From Sipunculus nudus (Eukaryota > Annelida > Sipuncula > Golfingiida > Sipunculidae), in contig CM049314.1 in NCBI GenBank assembly GCA_026874595.1, positions 33,736,229 to 33,800,228 of the forward strand: a DNA stretch of 64,000 nt, read 5' to 3'. A model generated the notes under the pieces. The model worked only from the letters and a program-made list of their open reading frames with translations, was not told the origin of the DNA and ran no database searches. Below, in pieces: positions 38,288 to 50,373 of this stretch. Each line of letters starts with the position of its first letter. Position 1 is the stretch's first letter. A program made the position numbers and the translations under genes.

Positions 38288-41200
38288 AGATAGGATATAT
38301 ACATGAATGTACCATAATCCTAATAACAATATGTGATGTGAATATCAATTTCATTAATAAAGAGGAACGTCAGTATCATTCTTTTTTTTATCGCTCACAT
38401 GCGCCTGTTTGTTATGGAATTACTGACGAGCATGCGTATATACATTTATTGACAGGTCTTAAAAGCCAAAGCAACAAATATACAGTGCATTAAGATTTAA
38501 AAATCGTCATGGTTATATTAAAGTAAGAGTTATATCCCTATTCATTAGCAATCAATCGATACGACCAATACAGCATGCAACGCATTTCGGTTATCGTATC
38601 GACGCCGTGTATCGATTCGTATCGATATATCGATATATTGATACAGCCCTAGTAAATACAAAATAACAGTAGCAAAATGCACTTCCTTTTGCCAGTGTGT
38701 TGCAGTTGTTTTAAAAATAAGATGCGTATACCATGTTGTAAATGTTTTCATGTCCCACCGTCAGTGAAACGGAATCGAAAGCTCAGTTTTCCAGGTATTG
38801 TGTACCAACACCACTAAGCTGTATATAAGGGTTCGCTAAAGGTGGCTACAACAGATGGTGCCCAAGAAGCATCAGGGTAGGTCTTCCCGGAAAATGCCGG
38901 TACTTCCAGATCCAGCAGTTCTTGTTTATTTAAGATCCCGTGGGAAGTGTGCATAGTGAACAAATATTGTGATTTGGTAACTTTATTATTGATATGTAGA
39001 TAGGTTTGAATGCAAATATGAATTCTCTTTTGGTTTCTGTGTTTTATCTTAGTATTAAACAGTGGGATTTTTTGTGTGTTTAATATAGATGTTTTGTTCA
39101 TAGTTGACCATTTTGGAAGCTGTTTTCCTGTTTGTAATATGAAGCAGATTTGACGGTGTGTTTACGCCACTCTTAATTTGTTGCAGAGAACATTTACTTC
39201 CTGTGTGATCTCTTGCCTCTGGGAAGCAAAGCTAACGTCTTTGTGTTTATGATTTCCTACGTGCTTATTTGCCTCTCTCTAGCACAATAGACGGCTGTGT
39301 TTATGTTAAAATTAGCAGCACTGCGTGTGTCTGTGTGTTTATGTGTCTCTGTCTAGCAGAGTAGACGGACTTTCTGATAGACTGTTTTAGGTACCACTAT
39401 GTAGCTGAGAAGACTTTCGTTTGTGTCTCTGTGGAAGTTTCTATGTATATATATACTTACCAGCTGGGCCAGCAGGGTACCCATAAGCCTCTTCTGCGTT
39501 CCCAGCATGCCCGTAAGTGAAAACCGCCATCATGACGTCACGGTCTTGATGTCCTATCACGTTTTGGAATTCTCGGACATAAGTGACAATAGTGCTGAAG
39601 CCACTGCTAATTACAGGCGTCCAACTGCCTTCTAAAGCCATCCCATTGAATCGCACGCCGCCCGTGCTATTTGTAGGCGCGACTATACTTACATAGTTTT
39701 CGTAAACAGTGAAAGTCTCACGCCTTGCCGTCATCCAAGAGAAGCGGTTCGCGTAGCGGTCGACAGGTGTCACTACCATGCTAAACGGGTCGGTTCTTTT
39801 GCCATCCGGCCACGCCCCCTTGTTGTACTGGACCACGAGACAGCCTTCAGAACATGTGACCACAAGAGGGACCCCTGTCTGATGCGTTTCAACCTCCCTG
39901 TACTCCCCGGCTGTCAATGTGACGTCAGCATATCCGATGACTGAGGATATTGTGTTTCCCCTGGCGGCAATTATACGAACTACATACCCGACCTCCGGAT
40001 GCCTGCCAGCTAGCGGCGGCACAATGAACTTCCGGCCAAGCTGAGACAGCGGTGGTACAGCGATCAAAGTCTGATCAGCGTAACGAAGGCCGGAAGGGAC
40101 CCTTCCGCATTCATTACCTGAAAACACGGCAATGGGCTTGTTAGATGTTATAAAACTTCCTGTATAGTCTATATCCGGTGACCACAACCCGAAAGTGTCG
40201 TATCGGTTCAGTGTTAAAGAGATATCGATCCCGTTCTTTGGGCGAATGGTAACGTCAATGTGATCGTCACTTCCGGTCACGTAGAACTGGGAGCTCCCGT
40301 AACCTGGCGACAAGTATGATCCTACGACGAACTCCGTGGCATCTGACGTCAGAGGTACTGCTAAAAAACCATCCGACGAATCTAGGACTTGGTTGATCCC
40401 GTGAACGACGATGTCGTCATCTGATTGGATGATGATTCCCTGACGCTCTGTGGCGTTAGTCCTATCTGTGCGGTAGTTTTCACAAGGGAAGTCGATGGTC
40501 ACATTACCGTCACTATTCAAACTGAAGGATGAGTTAAAGCCCTGACCTGAAGTCACCTGTGAAAATGAAATTAAAAACATGGAGCACATATAGATTTGTT
40601 ATTTATCCGTGATCTTAATCCTCAACGGGTGTTTGAAACCTGAATGCGAAAGTTAAATATTCGGAAATCAAAGACCTTTACCGGTAAATACTACATGTAC
40701 AACAACAAAAAATAATAATAATACAGGGTGGTAACTGCATATCACACATTACCTAAACAAGGTTACATCCACTTAATGTGTATTATGTATGTGAATTTAT
40801 TAGCATGTCAAATATACTAGCATATATTGATTATCGGACTTATGTAGGATTATATAGGATTTCCCTAATAAAAACAGAAATAATCTACAATATCAAGGGA
40901 TACACATTACATTACCCATATTATAATTTAAGGTGGTGGCATTGAAACGTTGTAACGCAACCTCTTTGTGTTAATGCCCGTTCATGTTTTGAAACGTCGG
41001 TATCGATGCTAAATGTGTCTTTAGGAGAGTAATATTTCAATTCTGTTAAATCCTGAGATTTACAGCACCATTTATTCCAATTCGCAACTACACCAATGTA
41101 TCGAGTAGGTAACTTACAGCACCATTTATCGTATTATAATAAAACTATTCTGCATGGTCTTAATGTACAGAAAAAATAATGAATGGGGAATATGCTTTTT

Positions 41201-43524
41201 GGATAATAGGAGAACAGAGACTGGTGCAGACTAAATTTCTTTAAAGGGGTCAATTCACCTATCTGACCTTTTTGATTTAGGTTGTTTTTGCTTTGTCGAG
41301 CTGCTACAGGTTGCTGTGGTCATTTACCCAGCCCTGTGCACTTCTGAAGCATAGTTCTGAGAGCCAATAGACGTGATGCCACCAAGCCAAGCAGGAAGAG
41401 ACCGCTACCGTTTTACCCGCACCGGTGACTTCACAGAAAAGCCACAGCAATCACATCCACAAAGGCAAAAGCAGCATACATTCCCTCCACCGATCCCATC
41501 AGCGAAGACCTAGCCATGAACTCGAACTGTGAAAGGACAGAGCGTTGAGACGAGAGCCATTTTATACTTGCAGTTTCGGCCATGTAGACAGTTTTATCAA
41601 GTTTTTCGTCATAAGCCACCTATCTGATCTTTAAAACTAAAGGTAATCCCTTGGAGCTTTTATCAAAATAGGCCAGACAACCTGAATATCACCGCACACA
41701 GGCTTTTTGTTTTGTTTATATTAACGTGTTTATAATATGTAGGGACCCACCAAAATAACAAAAAATAATTCACCAAGGGCATCTGGCAGCAAATCAGATA
41801 AGCCACAGCTTTGCAAATGGCGTTTTGCAACAAGTGACATTTCTACCTCCGGATATAGGCAACCTACCACCTTAGGTTACATGATATTCCTCTTTGTCAA
41901 TATTGCTGTGTTTACCAACAGATTGTTGATAAACAAGCTCACACATCATTCAGGAAGGCCTCATAAGATTTTTTCACAACCAGAATTACCCAAATATCAT
42001 TTAATATATACAGAGGAAGCCAGACATCACAAATATTTTGTCAAGGGGTAGGTGATTCGGCATTTTTTAAGGTTTTGTGTTTTTGCTCTTATAATCTGAC
42101 CAAACAAGGGGCGCCCATCGGTTTTTGGCAATAATTTGGACATGCTGATATTTCTGTCCATTATGTTACGATCACAGAAAATGATGTGCTTATAGGCTAT
42201 AGAGAATGAAAGATTTAAGTCAAACCTGTTAAGTGTATACTTTGCAACATTCCAAACGTTTCCTCAAGAAGTGACAGTCCAGGACGCTGTGAATGTTTTT
42301 TATCAAAAGAATCCTTGGCCCTATTACCTTAGTAAGTATGCTGTAAGAAGAATCGATTGTTTTCTCTTATTTAAACTAAATGTGTCACTATTTTTTTCCC
42401 ACTGTATGGTGGTGTTTTTCTTTTAAATAACTGCCTGAGTGCCTTATTTTAAATAAACTGACTTTATGTATATTATGTAAATTAATGTTAAATTATTCAA
42501 GTTAAAAACGCCAAAAACTTATGGTCACCCCTTGATGGGACGGACTATAGACACGTTGTAACTTATTTGACCTGACCTGTACAGTGACCGCTTCCTGTCC
42601 CGTGGTGATGTACAACTCACAGACACCACCAATAGCTCCCTCACGGTTCCTAGGAAACAGCACTGTGTAGGTCTGTCCATAACCGCTTACTGGACCTGGT
42701 CAAAGGTCAAAAGTTATGTTGGACATATTAAAATTACTTTTCCAAAACCACGACCAGTTGACATTAAGTATTTTTTTTTCACATTTAGGCTAATATGATA
42801 ATATGAACTTAGCTAACACACTAAAACATGTGTAAACGTCGGTTAAGCAGAATTATCTCGATGAATTATTTAAAAAAATAATAGATCTTGAAGGTAGAAT
42901 TAAATATTCATGAGGTGAATTATCAGTTGATACTTGTTATTTTAACATGTGGTAAAACTTACCAGCCTCCAAGAAAAGGTACCATACTGAAAAAAGACAT
43001 AACTATTGTAGAGTTTATGCAATGCCATGTAATGTATTTGTTTAACAAACATAAGACGCTCGCCCAGTTACAGATTAGTTCTTCAATGACTGAGTCCTGC
43101 TGAAGTCATACTAAACTCTCGTTTGGATAGCAAGCACAGTTGTTTTTAAATGTGCAACTAGGATTCCTTAAAATAAAGTGTGTTATCAGTATACAAGAGG
43201 CACACGGTATTGATTTAGATACTGAAATATTTAGGTGATTATCAATTTATTGAATGGTCAGTTCAATAGTATAATTCAGAATGTACATGTATTTTTTTTT
43301 AAATATGTCGAGGGTGCCTTCTAAAACGTGTTGAAGTATTTATTCATGTACAACATCTGTACAAACCAATACCTTGCTTATGTACATTTATTGACATAGG
43401 CTACTTGGGTAAATGAATTTTTTTGGTATATGAGCCTGTGTGTACGGGCACAGGTGCGCGCATATGTGTGTGTGTGTGTGTAACCATACTTACTTATGAT
43501 AGGCAGGGCGTTGGCTGCTGACAT
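30729..43524 (-). CDS. Gene A: secreted IgGFc-binding-domain/mucin-like protein (whole gene span)
   Basis: Seven exons: 43524-43494, 42986-42963, 42695-42577, 40556-39461, 33900-32962, 32533-32292 and 30941-30729. They sum to 2664 nt (887 aa from the first ATG, plus stop). Order: hydrophobic signal peptide; IgGFc-binding N-terminal domain as in FCGBP (about residues 35-425); Thr/Pro-rich repeats of 15 residues (about 425-738); then a Cys-containing C-terminal module of about 150 residues. It is probably secreted, with an O-glycosylated stalk. Function is unknown. FCGBP relatives are mucus proteins, and mollusc members are often suspected of immune roles. The first ATG is at the start of a spliced exon, so a further 5' exon may exist. 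Gene B, 7 kb upstream on the same strand, has the same exon plan. Confidence 0.8.
31089..31155. repeat. (GATAA)n pentanucleotide array
   Basis: About a dozen units of gataa with a few gatat/ggtaa variants. It lies in the last intron of gene A and is dense in GATA-factor-like motifs, which may be coincidental. Confidence 0.9.
32292..32533 (-). CDS. Gene A exon 6 (C-terminal module, first half)
   Basis: 242 nt, acceptor tacctgtag, donor GAG|GTAAAT. It encodes PDDVVPPVQEISVSGFF, DCQERHYNAFLQRAGDVIEQ, INMLLGDGLCPFFPAGSAF and a beta-rich end. It aligns well with gene B exon 6 (DCRQRHQDAFLQRASSVVEQ, GMCQFFPQGAAYIFQY). I recognise no named domain. Confidence 0.85.
32962..33900 (-). CDS. Gene A exon 5 (Thr/Pro mucin-like repeats)
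   Basis: 939 nt, acceptor gattttttcag, donor CCAG|GTTTGA. About 18 tandem 45-bp units encode 15-residue repeats of the type TTQPSAQETTQAPVA, with variants (ALETTQAQV, SFQETTPAP). It is dense in Thr and Pro, so probably O-glycosylated and extended. It starts and ends in phase 1, so loss or gain of the whole exon would keep the frame. Confidence 0.9.
35080..36420. repeat. Three degenerate tandem units of about 430-460 bp
   Basis: The phrase ttcctgtaactcggccaaa recurs near 35268, 35698 and 36157. Each is followed by tcgaacaaacttgagaggga, gtgaaatattggacaatttg and acatttgatatgtgactgat. The units are clearly diverged. The right end has cgcctcgccatcacataagc; 54830-54860 has a similar phrase, gccgcatcgccatggcataa. 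Confidence 0.65.
37439..37632 (+). mobile_element. C-rich MITE-like repeat
   Basis: The ends are near-inverted: CAGAAGCGGATCCAGG on the left and, reversed, CAGGGGCAGATCCAGG on the right. The interior is poly-C plus tctggacccccctt-like sequence. A partial inverted copy is at 44522-44651. The next element (37639-38651) inserted directly at its right edge. Confidence 0.5.
37639..38651. mobile_element. hAT-type non-autonomous element with perfect 8-bp target duplication
   Basis: It begins TAGGGCTGTGTATCG and ends, reversed, TAGGGCTGTATCAATA. The subterminal regions are rich in ATCGATAC-like motifs on both sides. The direct repeat GTAAATAC at 37631-37638 and 38652-38659 flanks it exactly. An 8-bp duplication and the AGGGCTGT terminus fit hAT elements. 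The 1013-bp unit has no transposase and contains an AT microsatellite (38221-38284). Confidence 0.8.
39461..40556 (-). CDS. Gene A exon 4 (IgGFc-binding domain)
   Basis: 1096 nt, acceptor tttcattttcacag, donor G|GTAAGT. It carries the main IgGFc-binding N-terminal domain: DDIVVHGINQ, DGFLAVPLTSDATEFVVGSY, SNKPIAVFSGNECGRVPSG, AVPPLSQLGRKFIVPPLAGR, GYVVRIIAARGNT, SEGCLVVQYNKG, MVVTPVDRYANRFSWMTARR and a final FTYGHAGNAEEAYGYPAG. It has exactly the same length as the gene B exon at 53177-54272. The conserved Cys pairs fit an extracellular disulphide fold. Confidence 0.92.
41245..42066 (-). mobile_element. TTAA-flanked MITE, copy 2 (inverted and enlarged)
   Basis: Reverse-complement homologue of 1053-1521, with TTAA at 41241-41244 and 42067-42070. 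It is about 350 bp longer: the terminal phrase CACCTATCTGA occurs near 41258 and again near 41619, with extra unique sequence between. This indicates a partial duplication or a nested insert. It lies in the intron between exons 3 and 4 of gene A. Confidence 0.5.
42577..42695 (-). CDS. Gene A exon 3 (start of IgGFc-binding domain)
   Basis: 119 nt, acceptor tttgaccag, donor CAG|GTCAGG. It encodes SGYGQTYTVLFPRNREGAIG and VCELYITTGQEAVTVQ. The F-x-x-N ... E-L-Y-I-T-T pattern opens IgGFc-binding domains. The gene B exon at 55287-55399 is homologous (NGVCEFLLTTP). Confidence 0.8.
42963..42986 (-). CDS. Gene A microexon 2 (24 nt)
   Basis: Acceptor gtcttttttcag, donor CTG|GTAAGT, phase 1 to 1. It adds the hydrophobic residues IWYLFLEAG across its junctions and so completes the signal peptide (LPIIIWYLFLEAG). 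Gene B has a 24-nt microexon in the same place and phase. Confidence 0.65.
43494..43524 (-). CDS. Gene A exon 1 (31 nt, signal peptide start)
   Basis: Acceptor-like ttacag, donor ATAA|GTAAGT, encoding MSAANALPII plus one base. It is supported by an exon of the same length and phase in gene B (56515-56545) that also contains Leu-Pro-Ile. The ATG may be the start, or it may be internal if an upstream exon exists. Gene B has GCC at this place, which favours an upstream exon at least in B. Confidence 0.6.
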
Positions 43525-43549
43525 CTGTAATATATGACATGAAAGACTC

Positions 43550-46500
43550 TGTTATCAAACGTCTTGTTTAAATAAGCTGGCACAGATACTAAATGTAACT
43601 GTGGGCCAGCCTGGTGATCAGGCGTCGAATAGAGGGACGGATCCAAATCTCTGAAAAAGGGGTGGGTGGGTGGGCCCAACACCCTAACACAGGTGTGGAA
43701 AAGAGACAGAAAAATTTCCGAGAAAACTATTTATTGTAGTTACATCCTTATATTGCATTTAATAAATTTAAAATAAACCCCAGTTCATGTTTTACAACAT
43801 GAACATCTTTACAATGATCTGGCAGATATGATGTGTCACTGCATGAGAAGCCATCTTTGTTTTAGCTGGTTATATTTTGTAGATTGTTAACATGACATCA
43901 TCCAATCAGCAGCTGTAAATTAAGCTGTGTTTGCATGAGACCAATGACCTTGACTGCAATAAGTGGGTCTGATATGTTCAAAATGTAGACTTATTTCTCA
44001 TGTTTTCATATAATTCTGTTTCTTTTTAAAGTGTAAGATAGGTATTTGTTTACCTTGTTGAAAATTAGGTCTTTTATTACTCAATTCTATAACTGTTTCC
44101 CTATAAATGTAACTTATAACAATTTTTCATAGCGAAGAACATGTGGTTGTGAGGGGATGAAACGGACTATGATAAGATCCCAAGTTCTTTTAGGTTACAA
44201 ATGGGTGGGGGGGGGGTCGGGGACTTGCGTCCTGTACATAAGTGTGCAGCCTTAGACTGTTCCCACGAAAACATAACAACAAAATAAAAGGAATATGGTA
44301 CCGAATTTTATCTACAAGGCATGGCAGCCAGATTTAACTTATAACACTTACCTTAGGTAAGTATGGAAAAGGAGTAGAAGACTGGTCGTATAGGGTAGCC
44401 ACCGCTTTTTTATTGCCTCGTGGAAATTCGTGACAGGAAAACACCTGGTTTAGTTGAAGATAAAACTATACTAACATGAATGTTTACCTGACATGAATAA
44501 CCTTTATCGTCTGAAGAAAAGGGGGGTCCAACCAAGGAGGACTAATGACAAACCCTAAAAAAAGGTCCCCAGGTCTGGAAAAAGGGGACGGGGTCCAGGC
44601 TGCAAAAATTAGCTTGACCCCCTTTTAAAGAAGTGATCCGCTTCTGTTATGAGCTTATTTGCGTTGTTTCCTTTTCGTAAAAAAAATTTCTGGTGTGTCT
44701 AACATGGTATACCAGCATTTATGCTTCGTTCAGGCTTTGATTGTCTTAGCAGATCATTTCGCTCCATAGCCTCTCTTGTTTTTGATCCGCAAATTTGTGC
44801 AGTAAATTGATTTCCCTAAGTGACTCAGCCGATTATTAAGGAATGCAGTCATGCTTTCAATGCATCTTTGACACATTTCTTCTTTAGTAAGTGTGACCGT
44901 TTGCCTTGTGACAGTTCCCCATATATATACGGCTTTTGAATGCGCCCATCTTACATTCCGACAATGTGATAAGTCCACACAATGATCCTCATATTCTTAG
45001 GTGAAACAGGTTCATCACACTTATTTGATCTACTTAAGGTTCGACATCAACAGTGATAGTTTGGGTGTCTCCGGATAAAAGTTACTCCTTACCTGTGCCC
45101 TAGCAAAAGGCGGCCCTTAACAAGAGATGGACCAGGTTGCCTTTGGTTTAACGCACGTGGTAAGTAGAGATTTTGTGTTTTTATGGCGCACTCATCGTAT
45201 CGGCACTCAGGTACACAGCAAATCACAAGACAGTGGCTAAGCAACAGGAATTATTTATATTAAAATAAAAGTACAGAATCCAAACCTACCTACCAGATAA
45301 GGTTCCCAGTCTGTTACGCCTTGCACCACAAAGGAATACACTGGTTGCACACTAAGAAAAACCCTATCCGGCACTCAGTCTCTAGACCATCCATATTCAA
45401 ATGAGACTAATACAAAATAAGCTGAAAACAAATTCACTTTTATAATGGCAAACCTCAAAGCGGATGACCACTCTGAAATCCCCTGTTGTCTCACAACCCA
45501 AGGCAGCTGACCTGCGTCATTAGCCTACTTACATCACATATAAAGATACAGAAAACCCGAGAAATAAAAATAAAATATGATCAAACAAAACGACACGAAT
45601 CATTTCGTGACACTGAGAGAGGGTCCTGCCCAGATATATGCTGCCTGCTGACGTTCCTTCAGCGTGATATTGAGTTTCGTATATGGCATGAATGGGACTG
45701 GTTGATCTCCATCTTCTTCCATCGTACTCTAAAAATCAAAGATATTGCATGCAATTGAGAACTTGTTTGGCTATGCAGTCTCACATTTCTAGCTCAAACG
45801 AAGTCATCAACAGAGAGGAAGTTTCAAAGATGTCTCCTGCCCTATTACGTTACCCTGTAAGTGGAAGGCTTTCCATCCATTCTGAACTTTAGTCTATCAC
45901 ATTGTCTCAACATTGTCTCAGTCCTGGAAGATATCTGTGAGCAAGCCTGTTAACATGATGTTGAAAGAGGTTGGTGTTACGCGCAGCCGTACATGACATC
46001 ATTACAGACCTGGAATCCTTCAGATTCATCTCCCTAATCCAGCCCTCGTGTCACCAAGCCTTGTGGAGGTGACGTATCATAAGGTTAAATCTACCCAAAA
46101 AGCAAAAGTTTGACAAGATCTTTCAAGAACCCTGGCAGCTGAATGTGTAGAAGACATTTGTGAATCTACGAAGTGGTGTAACGCTCGCGGCTTCGCTCAG
46201 AACAAATCTCAGGAAGTTGAATTCAGCGATTATCATATCTGTAGTTCCACGACCTTCACTGACATCACACAATGCCTCTTGCAACATGCTAAGCTTCAGA
46301 TAAACAATGGACAGTTTAGGACAACTGCACGGGTTGAGGTCCCTAGAATGCATTTAGGGATGGAGATTTCGTCTTCTTCCTTTTCTGCGAAGCCTCGAGA
46401 CTTTCATCTTGCCAAGCTTTATTTGTACAGCTATACGTGGTCTGGTGAAAGAAAACTTCATGGACCAGACATAGGGTCATACGTATTGAAACGAGGAATA

Positions 46501-47510
46501 CAGTATGTCACCCAGTCGGGCCTTTGCAAGGTGAAAAGTGCCAGTGCCTCCAGTCGCACTATTTGTCCTCCAAAAATACCTCCGACGGTGCCAAGGAGTG
46601 ACTCCCTACTCTTGCACTGAAGATGCTAAGCAATATTAGCTTGTCAATGCACTTGCTTGATTGAACATCTAATGTTCTTTATCTGGTAAGACTTTGTACA
46701 TGGGTCACGGTGCAGGACTGATTTCTGCACTGTTTCGAAAGCGGCTACGGTTACCAACTGACCATTAACAGATTTGCTTGTATGAGCACAAGTTGAACCT
46801 TCAAAGTGAAGCCATTTCAAGCTTCGCGTCACTCATCAATGCACGGCCAGCACAAGATGATGCCAATCCGATCTCTTTTCTTCAGTTGCAACTCTCCGTC
46901 AATGGTAACCGGGACATTCACCCAGAGCTGTATTTTGCAAATTCTATGGCAATAAAGGTTGTCCTTTCTGATCGGTCTTCTTAAGAATTGTCCTCAAGCG
47001 TTCGCACATTCAAGGTGCAGATTATGAGAGGTGCCACCTTTCCTGTTCAGCATTGCCACAAGGGGTGACAGGAATGCGTCCAATATAGAAGTGTATTGTG
47101 TATAATGCTTGCACCCTCTCGCTTTCAGCTGAACCTGTTTTCTGGCTTTATTAAAAAAAAAGGGGACCAAGTGCTCAATTCCCCAGAGACAGTTCAATGT
47201 TCACGCACCAGGGTTCCTTTAGTGGTTCCATCTGGCGAAGCATGGTAACTGTGTCCCTGCACCTAAAATTGAATCTACATGGGACCTCGGAGGATTTCTT
47301 GCTTTCAGAGATGTGACATCCTGGTCCATCAGCGTGTGTATATGGAATTGATTCAGCTATGCCCCAGCTATGGGCCTAATGTGATTTAGGATTTTTCTAT
47401 TTAGGATTTTACTAACTGGACCCCAGCGGAATACATGGACAGCACCCACTAGGGCTCAACTAAGGAGATATGTCATCCTAATTGCAAAAAGATTTTCAAA
47501 TATTATAATA

Positions 47511-47546
<36 letters not shown>

Positions 47547-50230
47547 CAAATGATTTATCCTAATATTACCCTTATATAAAGAACGCTTGAAAAGGGACAA
47601 ATAAGAAGGCTGTGAAGGATTATTTATCTTCAAAATATTATTTCAACGTTGATCAAAGTTGAAACTAAGAAATGTCGATAGAAAATTTGTCGAAACGACA
47701 GTATATGACCTCTGGTGTTTAGCTTATAAACATATATTCTTATTGTATGTCTGTCTTCATTAATATTCAACAGACATATCCGTATAATGAAGAAATTGTA
47801 TGAATCATAATAATGAAAGAGGAGCTCATGGATGCGTTTTACATTTCTTCAAGGCGCTATTTACGTTACTCGATCAGATTAACATATGTTCAATGTCAAT
47901 ATTGGCGGATGAAAAATGTTCAGACTTGGCTGCCGGTTTTTTTATTAATGGAGACTGAAGTATTTGTGTCTGAAATAGACCGCAGGGAAAATAGTTGAAC
48001 TGAGTAAGGAGCAGTAAATTAATATGGCCTGTCCAACATACATTGCATCCATAAGGAAAGATTACTCATTATCTTAATTATTTTTATTATTAAATAAGTA
48101 CAGAATATATTATATTGAAACGACCATTTTAATTCATCACACACACTAAGAGAAATTCCTCTTCTGTCATATCAGGTAAAAACGATAAATCGGATCGTAA
48201 TTCGTTGGAACAGTGTCATGTTCCACCAGAAGAAGTGATTTTAGTTTATCATTCTACCATCTGCTGTGGCGCACGACTTGCTTGAACAGTCAGAAGTATT
48301 TCACGAAAATAAAGGTCATTGATGGTATTTGGTTAATATTCTTGAAGTCATAAAGTTGGTGTGTATGTCTTAGAAGGCTTCTTTTTATCCCAAGTCCTAA
48401 TGTGCTATATACATTAAGTTTCATAGATCATAAAGTTATATAATCCAGAAGTATGTTTCTATGATATAATCATTGTCCAGAGAGATACTCGTAAAAAAGC
48501 AACACGTAAATCCACGGGTTTATACACACATTCATTTGCATTGACAAATGCATAGAAAAATACATTAGTACGATCATTCCTTTACTCCCTTTACTCCATC
48601 GCCTGATTAGGAGTGAACTTTGTGGACAACTCAGGAGTCGAAAACAGGTTATTTTAACTTTGTCATGGACTCATATTTACTTTGAGGCCGCTGTGGTCTT
48701 TCTGACCTGACCTGCAATTAAACATTATCAGTAAAAGCATGCCCTTCGGATCATTTTTGCCAAAGTTCGTACCGAAGTTAAGATTGGGATGGTGCCACGC
48801 AAATTCGGGTGTACTGGATTGCGCTGTGATCTCATCAGTCATTTTCATGACGCTGTCTAATCATTAAGTTGGGAATTCAATGATGCATGAGTTGAATCAT
48901 TGTTCCAAAGACGGTGCGACGTTAAAGCGGGTCTGTCTGTATCAGCTGCTCGTCATGGAGTTGTTTTATACAGCAGCAACATGATTACAGAGTATCAAAT
49001 GGACACTAATACTGCGAAGTCGTCAGAATTCTTAATTGGCTTTTATTATCCTTTCAACAAGTTATTTGGTGTAGTTGATAGAAATGCAAAGTTACACTAC
49101 CTGTGCACTATCAGAAGACTTCATTCCGATGCTGTAAACAACGACTAATAATGTCCATCTCGTGTGCTTCCTAAGCATATTGCATTCAAAAAGGTCTTCT
49201 TTAATGGAATAAGTCAGTTCAGCAAACAGTACATCCCGGACGTAATTATTAAATTTAGGGTCTGACAGTCCAGTGCCTAAGGACGTTCATCTTGTAGTGT
49301 ATCGAAACATGTTATAGACGACAGTCCCTAGGACACTGCTCTGCTTCATCCTTTTAGATCCAAAACAGGTCTGGATTGTTACATCTGGATGTCATTTAAA
49401 CAAGTCATCACAAAAGATCCTATTGACCTAATTCTTTCCAGTTTGGACAAGAGAAGAGCTATCCACGACTTCGAAAGTCTCATTAAGGCTTATAATCACG
49501 TTATACAGGTCTTAATTCATGCAGCATCTTTCAAGGACCTTATGTCACTCTGAATATTATGCTTCGTTTAACATTTGGGCTTCAAGTTGACCCGTCTTTG
49601 AGATTTTCCAAGTTTGAAGCAACAAACAAACTCATGGAATTTATGCCCTCCGCTTCCGCCTCTTGTTATTTTAGCTTCCTGTGATCTTCATGGTTGTCTT
49701 GTCAATATTTTTTAGTATTTATCTTCCAAAGAAGATGTCTCCATATATCATTTGTTTAGTTTTCATTATCAGTTGAATATGTCTCCACATGTCTTAATTA
49801 TTTTTGAATTGGGAACATAAGGGAATTTTTTGTGTTTCGGAGCTGGTGATCTTAAATTTTCAGACAGACACTCCACCAAAAAAATCCAACCAAGGTATCC
49901 ATGAGAGCAATCAGTGACCCAAATGTGAATGAAATCAGATAATATTTAGGAAAGTTATCGCACGGAAAGAAAGTTGGACGGACGGACAGGCAGACGGACA
50001 GACAGACAAACCCAAATCAGCGTTCCCCGTTCGGCGGACATAATATGACAAAAACGTCTCTCGAACGATGGAGTTAGTTCAAACACCTTGGCAATTTCTA
50101 GTATCCACTGACATCTTCAGACATTGTGTCTGATCTGAGGGTGCAAAAATTATCATGGCTAGAGACGTGTATAGAGTCATTTTGCATTCTATGTATGCAT
50201 TCTATTGAGACATTGGTCTCACAAACCCTA
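43550..50230. other. No supported gene (43.6-50.2 kb)
   Basis: Intergenic DNA between genes A and B. It contains an inverted C-rich repeat fragment (44522-44651), an AAT/GAT microsatellite (about 47505-47546) and a repeat tail with gacggacaggcagacggaca near 49980. Modest open frames at 46279-46620, 48900-49148 and 49345-49553 look more regular than background but match no family I recognise. They may be decayed transposon protein. Confidence 0.5.
44522..44651 (-). repeat. Partial inverted copy of the C-rich MITE-like repeat
   Basis: Contains ggtccccaggtctggaaaaa and ends gaagtgatccgcttctg, the reverse complement of the left end of 37439-37632. The other end is missing. Confidence 0.5.
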
Positions 50231-50338
50231 AAATGAACAAAGAATGTCTTTTACTTTGCTGGGAGCCTAGATTTCTTAAAATGTGTCAAATGTTAAAAAA
50301 AGAAAGATTCAATAGAACATTTTCGACAAATACAAAGA

Positions 50339-50344
50339 TTTATT
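50339..50344 (-). terminator. Poly(A) signal of gene B
   Basis: AATAAA on the minus strand, 29 nt after the stop of gene B. The 3' flank around it is homologous to that of copy C, where the same hexamer lies at 60678-60683. Confidence 0.65.
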
Positions 50345-50373
50345 GTCGCGGATCTTTCTCCATAAAAGAGTCC

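Larger units (their letters stand above)
33901..39460. other. Intron 4 of gene A: repeats, no exon seen
   Basis: 5.6 kb between the IgGFc exon and the mucin exon. It holds degenerate tandem repeats (35080-36420), a C-rich MITE-like repeat (37439-37632) and a hAT-type MITE (37639-38651). Short open frames at 34132-34452 and 36483-36737 show no supporting features. Confidence 0.6.

Noticed and set aside
46123-47197. Several 60-113-codon frames on both strands
   Set aside because: They overlap in conflicting frames, are not joined by credible splice sites, and match no family I know.
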